9,271 nucleotides of DNA. Source: an uncultured Dorea sp. GTDB lineage: Bacteria; Bacillota; Clostridia; Lachnospirales; Lachnospiraceae. Under the pieces are notes generated by a model. The model made no database searches and was not told the origin of the DNA. It worked only from the letters and a program-made list of their open reading frames with translations. Both the position numbers and the translations under genes were made by a program. The stretch is from assembly GCA_910584575.1 (NCBI GenBank), contig CAJUBG010000087.1:1-9271 (forward strand). The letters are read 5' to 3'. How positions within the stretch are numbered: the first letter of the stretch is position 1; the number at the start of each line of letters is the position of its first letter. Positions 7,058-9,271 of this stretch are shown here, in pieces.

Positions 7058-7065
7058 CGTGTCAA
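7038..7065 (-). promoter_or_regulatory. Sigma-A-type promoter of hicAB
   Basis: On the minus strand a consensus -35 box TTGACA (7060-7065) is followed 16 bp later by GATACT (7038-7043); TACTAT at 18 bp is an alternative -10. Transcription would begin near 7030, giving a leader of about 20 nt before the hicA ATG at 7011. Confidence 0.7.
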
Positions 7066-7215
7066 TGTCCAAAATCATTATGTAATGTATAGTTTTTTTT
7101 TAATTACAAATAACTAGAAATGCTGAGGGTACTTTCATAGTTGGAAAGAAGTAACCTTTAATTGTGCAACATTACTAAAAATCCACGCAAAATCCACCTC
7201 AAGGAATGGCCTGTT
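7066..7215. other. AT-rich intergenic stretch between divergent hicAB and nan promoters
   Basis: No convincing gene is seen here. It holds a nine-T run (7093-7101) flanked by a short TGTAAT/ATTACA inverted repeat (7081-7086, 7103-7108), an imperfect hairpin around 7127-7157, and an 11-bp-period direct repeat of AAAATCCAC (7178-7186, 7189-7197). An open frame from 7162 runs into nanE, but the nan promoter and ribosome binding site lie inside it, so it is judged noncoding. Confidence 0.5.
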
Positions 7216-7271
7216 TTGAAAATAATGAAAGAAGTTTCAGAACAATTCAAACCTATTGAAAATAAATTCAA
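7216..7271. promoter_or_regulatory. Cluster of TTGAA/TTCAA half-sites, candidate nan operator
   Basis: The 10-mer TTGAAAATAA occurs at 7216-7225 and again at 7256-7265. TTCAA (7246-7250), TTGAA (7256-7260) and TTCAA (7267-7271) form two overlapping dyads with start-to-start spacings of 10 and 11 bp, covering the -35 box. TGAAA-GAAG-TTTCA is at 7226-7239. Phased dyads over a -35 box fit repressor binding. The regulator is unknown; sialate operons of Bacillota often use RpiR-family NanR proteins. Confidence 0.4.
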
Positions 7272-7284
7272 CAATGCGTATACT
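7256..7284 (+). promoter_or_regulatory. Sigma-A-type promoter of the nan operon
   Basis: TTGAAA (7256-7261), a 17-bp spacer, then TATACT (7279-7284): each box has one mismatch to consensus and the spacing is ideal. Transcription would start near 7291, leaving a leader of about 36 nt before the nanE ATG at 7327. This fixes nanE as the first gene of a separate transcript. Confidence 0.8.
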
Positions 7285-7312
7285 TGGTGGCAGAAACCAG
7301 GAAACGTACAAG

Positions 7313-7319
7313 AAAGGAG
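7313..7319 (+). promoter_or_regulatory. Ribosome binding site that sets the nanE start
   Basis: AAAGGAG ends 7 nt before the ATG at 7327. It supports this start over an in-frame upstream TTG-type codon at 7162. Confidence 0.85.
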
Positions 7320-7326
7320 TAAGAGT

Positions 7327-8016
7327 ATGGAGGAAGCTATTGAACAACTAAAAGGCAGGCTGGTGGTATCATGCCAGGCACTGCCAGACGAGCCGCTTCA
7401 TTCATCCTTTATCATGGGACGGATGGCGTTGGCGGCAAAGCAGGGAGGGGCGGCAGGAATTCGGGCAAACACGAAGGAGGATATCCGTGAGATTCAGTCC
7501 CAGACAGCCCTCCCCATCATCGGGATTGTGAAGCGGGATTACGAGGACAGCGGTATATACATCACCCCCACGATGAAAGAAATTGACGAGCTGATGGAGG
7601 TAAAGCCGGAGATTATCGCCATGGATGCAACCAAAGGATTGAGGCCAGGAAACCTGACGCTTGACGAGTTTTTCGGACAGGTGAAGGAACGGTATCCCAA
7701 CCAGCTTTTGATGGCGGATTGCTCTACTATCGAGGAGGCGGTCCACGCAGACGAGTTAGGGTTTGATTTCATCGGGACAACGATGGTGGGTTACACAGAC
7801 CAGAGCAGAGGAGACAGGATTGAGGCCAATGATTTCGAGATTATCAGGAGGATACTGGCCCAGGTCAAACATCGGGTGATAGCAGAAGGCAATATCGATA
7901 CTCCGGCGAAAGCAAAACGGGTTATTGAGCTTGGCGTATTCTGTGTGGTAGTAGGCTCAATCATCACAAGACCCCAGTTAATCACAAAGGCATTTGTAGA
8001 AGGAATGGCAGACTAA
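7327..8016 (+). CDS. nanE: N-acetylmannosamine-6-phosphate 2-epimerase
   Basis: TIM-barrel enzyme that converts ManNAc-6-P to GlcNAc-6-P in sialic acid breakdown. From ATG 7327 it has 229 residues, the usual family length. Hallmarks are VSCQALPDEPLHSS (14-27), GIRAN (44-48, Arg46), GIVKRDY (66-72, with Lys69 matching the catalytic lysine of the Clostridium perfringens enzyme), MADCST (129-134), IGTTMVGYT (149-157) and AEG with acidic Glu187, then VVVGSIITRP near the end for phosphate binding. The frame stays open upstream to 7162, but that part contains the promoter and has no family similarity that I recognise. It is the first gene of the nan transcript and lies 44 nt before nanA. Its substrate comes from a ManNAc kinase that is not in the window. 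Confidence 0.95.
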   Translation: MEEAIEQLKGRLVVSCQALPDEPLHSSFIMGRMALAAKQGGAAGIRANTKEDIREIQSQTALPIIGIVKRDYEDSGIYITPTMKEIDELMEVKPEIIAMDATKGLRPGNLTLDEFFGQVKERYPNQLLMADCSTIEEAVHADELGFDFIGTTMVGYTDQSRGDRIEANDFEIIRRILAQVKHRVIAEGNIDTPAKAKRVIELGVFCVVVGSIITRPQLITKAFVEGMAD

Positions 8017-8037
8017 AGGACAAAACCAAAGGACAAA
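8015..8037 (+). repeat. Short direct repeat in the nanE-nanA gap
   Basis: AAAGGACAAA occurs at 8015-8024 and 8028-8037, a 13-bp period, partly overlapping the nanE stop. Both copies resemble ribosome binding sites but are 26-39 nt from the nanA start. The functional site is AAAAGGAG at 8045-8052. Probably a slippage duplication with no clear role. Confidence 0.6.
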
Positions 8038-8060
8038 GAGAAAGAAAAGGAGAAGAAGCA

Positions 8061-8981
8061 ATGAGAGATTTATGTAAGTACAAAGGAGTCATCCCCGCAT
8101 TTTACGCATGTTATGACAAGGAGGGTAATATCAGCCCCAAAGGAGTTCAGGCATTGACGAAGTATTTCGTAGAAAAGGGCGTAAAAGGGCTCTATGTAAA
8201 CGGCTCGTCAGGAGAATGTATCTACCAGAGCGTGGAGGACCGGAAGATTGTTTTGGAAAATGTCATGAAAGCAGCCGAAGGGAAGCTGACGATTATCGCC
8301 CATGTGGCATGCAACAATACCAGAGACAGTATAGAGCTTGCAAGACATGCACAGAGCCAGGGCGTAGATGCGATTGCTGCGATTCCTCCCATCTATTTCC
8401 GCCTGCCTGAGCATGCCATTGCAAAATACTGGAATGATATAAGCCTGGCCGCGCCGGATACGGATTTTATAATCTACAACATTCCACAGCTTGCAGGCGT
8501 TGCGCTTACTATGGGATTGTTCGAGGAAATGCGGAAGAATCCGAAGGTGATTGGCGTAAAGAATTCTTCTATGCCTGTACAGGATATTCAGATGTTTAAG
8601 CAGGCTGCGGGAGAGGACTACATTGTATTCAACGGTCCGGACGAGCAGTTTATCAGCGGTCTTGCAATCGGCGCAGAAGGCGGAATCGGCGGAACCTATG
8701 GGGCGATGCCGGAGTTGTTCCTTAAGCTTGAGGAGTTTGTGAAGTCGAACGAGATGGCAGAGGCGAGAAAACTTCAGTATACGGTCAATGAAATTATCTA
8801 TAAGCTGTGTTCTGCGCGGGGAAATATGTATGGAGTTATCAAGGAGGTTCTGAAAATCAATGAAGGGCTTGAGCTTGGAGGCGTGAGAGCGCCGTTACCG
8901 TCACTGGTGGAGAGCGATATGGCCGTTGTAAATGAAGCAGCAAAGATGATAAGGGATGCGAAGGAAAAGTATCAGGTCTAA
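8061..8981 (+). CDS. nanA: N-acetylneuraminate lyase
   Basis: Class I aldolase of the DapA/NAL superfamily that splits N-acetylneuraminate into N-acetylmannosamine and pyruvate in the cytosol. The 306 residues form a TIM barrel with a C-terminal helical part. The carboxylate-binding loop NGSSGE is at 47-52, catalytic Tyr139 in IYNIP, and the Schiff-base Lys167 in GVKNSS; these correspond to Tyr137 and Lys165 of E. coli NanA. The GPDEQF segment with Asp194-Glu195 matches the Asp191-Glu192 pair that reads the sugar glycerol chain, and favours sialate lyase over dihydrodipicolinate synthase. Neighbouring nanE supports this. AAAAGGAG lies 8 nt before the ATG. The stop is 19 nt before the symporter gene, which points to one operon. 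Confidence 0.95.
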   Translation: MRDLCKYKGVIPAFYACYDKEGNISPKGVQALTKYFVEKGVKGLYVNGSSGECIYQSVEDRKIVLENVMKAAEGKLTIIAHVACNNTRDSIELARHAQSQGVDAIAAIPPIYFRLPEHAIAKYWNDISLAAPDTDFIIYNIPQLAGVALTMGLFEEMRKNPKVIGVKNSSMPVQDIQMFKQAAGEDYIVFNGPDEQFISGLAIGAEGGIGGTYGAMPELFLKLEEFVKSNEMAEARKLQYTVNEIIYKLCSARGNMYGVIKEVLKINEGLELGGVRAPLPSLVESDMAVVNEAAKMIRDAKEKYQV

Positions 8982-9000
8982 GAAATAGGGAGGATAGGAA

Positions 9001-9271
9001 ATGCAAGGATTTACAGTAATAGATTTGGTTATATTGATCGTATATCTGGCAGCAGTATTATTCGCCGGACTTCATTTTGCAAAGAAAGACATGCAGGGAA
9101 AAGAATTTTTCAAGGGCGACGGAACTGTGCCGTGGTGGGTGACCTCAGTATCTATATTTGCAACCCTGCTTAGCCCCATTTCCTTTTTATCCCTTGCGGG
9201 AAATTCCTATGCGGGAACCTGGATCATGTGGTTTGCCCAGCTCGGTATGCTGCTGGCCATCCCGCTGACCA
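9001..9271 (+). CDS. Sodium:solute symporter, probable sialic acid transporter (partial)
   Basis: Only the first 90 codons are present; the gene runs off the right edge. The protein begins MQGFTVIDLVILIVYLAAVL. It shows a first membrane helix (about 5-24), a charged loop with KKDMQGKEFFKGDGTVPWW, a second helix (about 45-66) containing SIFATLLSPISFLSLAG, and a third beginning near 72. This pattern, with a WW before helix 2 and a Ser/Thr-rich unwound stretch, is typical of the solute:sodium symporter family (LeuT fold). GGGAGG (8988-8993) lies 7 nt before the ATG. Its place after nanE and nanA suggests Na+-driven uptake of N-acetylneuraminate, as for SiaT-type members. The substrate is inferred only from context, since the substrate-binding helices are mostly outside the window. 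Confidence 0.88.
   Translation, partial: MQGFTVIDLVILIVYLAAVLFAGLHFAKKDMQGKEFFKGDGTVPWWVTSVSIFATLLSPISFLSLAGNSYAGTWIMWFAQLGMLLAIPLT

Noticed and set aside
7127..7157. Imperfect hairpin between hicAB and nan as a terminator or riboswitch
   Set aside because: The stem is short with a bulge, has no T-run in either direction and lies upstream of the nan transcription start.
7178..7197. Two AAAATCCAC copies at 11-bp period as a CRISPR or iteron-like array
   Set aside because: Only two 9-bp copies occur and nothing else supports an array or origin.
7299..7312. Possible CcpA cre site in the nan leader
   Set aside because: Only the left half resembles the consensus and three conserved positions mismatch, too weak to call.
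7162..7326. Open frame upstream of nanE that would extend the protein by 55 residues
   Set aside because: It lacks an ATG start, contains the near-consensus promoter and the ribosome binding site of nanE, and lies outside the normal family length.

Overview
The window looks like chromosome from a gut-type Clostridia (Bacillota), most likely a Lachnospiraceae member. The evidence is the low-to-mid GC content, strong AAGGAG ribosome binding sites, the gene order prkC-rsgA-rpe-thiN, and protein sequences typical of that family. No species can be named from sequence alone.

Positions 1-6350 hold a tightly packed co-directional housekeeping operon on the + strand. It encodes a PASTA-domain Ser/Thr kinase (prkC), the ribosome-assembly GTPase RsgA, ribulose-phosphate 3-epimerase (rpe), thiamine pyrophosphokinase (thiN), the ATPase YchF and prolipoprotein diacylglyceryl transferase (lgt). 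Gaps run from an 8-nt overlap to 17 nt, and no internal promoter is evident. An 11-bp perfect hairpin follows lgt.

Positions 6419-7065 hold a minus-strand hicA-hicB type II toxin-antitoxin pair. It has its own sigma-A-like promoter and a 22-bp palindrome over the promoter spacer and -10 region, a likely site for the ribbon-helix-helix antitoxin. This block and its flanks are visibly more AT-rich than the neighbouring operons. It sits as an accessory insert between them.

Positions 7066-9271 hold the start of a + strand sialic-acid catabolic operon. An upstream regulatory region has a strong promoter (TTGAAA, 17 bp, TATACT) within a cluster of TTGAA/TTCAA half-sites. It is followed by nanE (ManNAc-6-P 2-epimerase), nanA (N-acetylneuraminate lyase) and the first 90 codons of a sodium:solute symporter cut by the window edge. 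Together these would import sialic acid, split it to ManNAc and pyruvate, and, with a ManNAc kinase not seen here, feed GlcNAc-6-P into amino-sugar metabolism.

I do not see a convincing undescribed system. The most unusual items are the Asp/Tyr-rich linker of the kinase with its 42-bp tandem duplication, a 14-bp perfect inverted repeat just inside rsgA, and the candidate operators of hicAB and nan.
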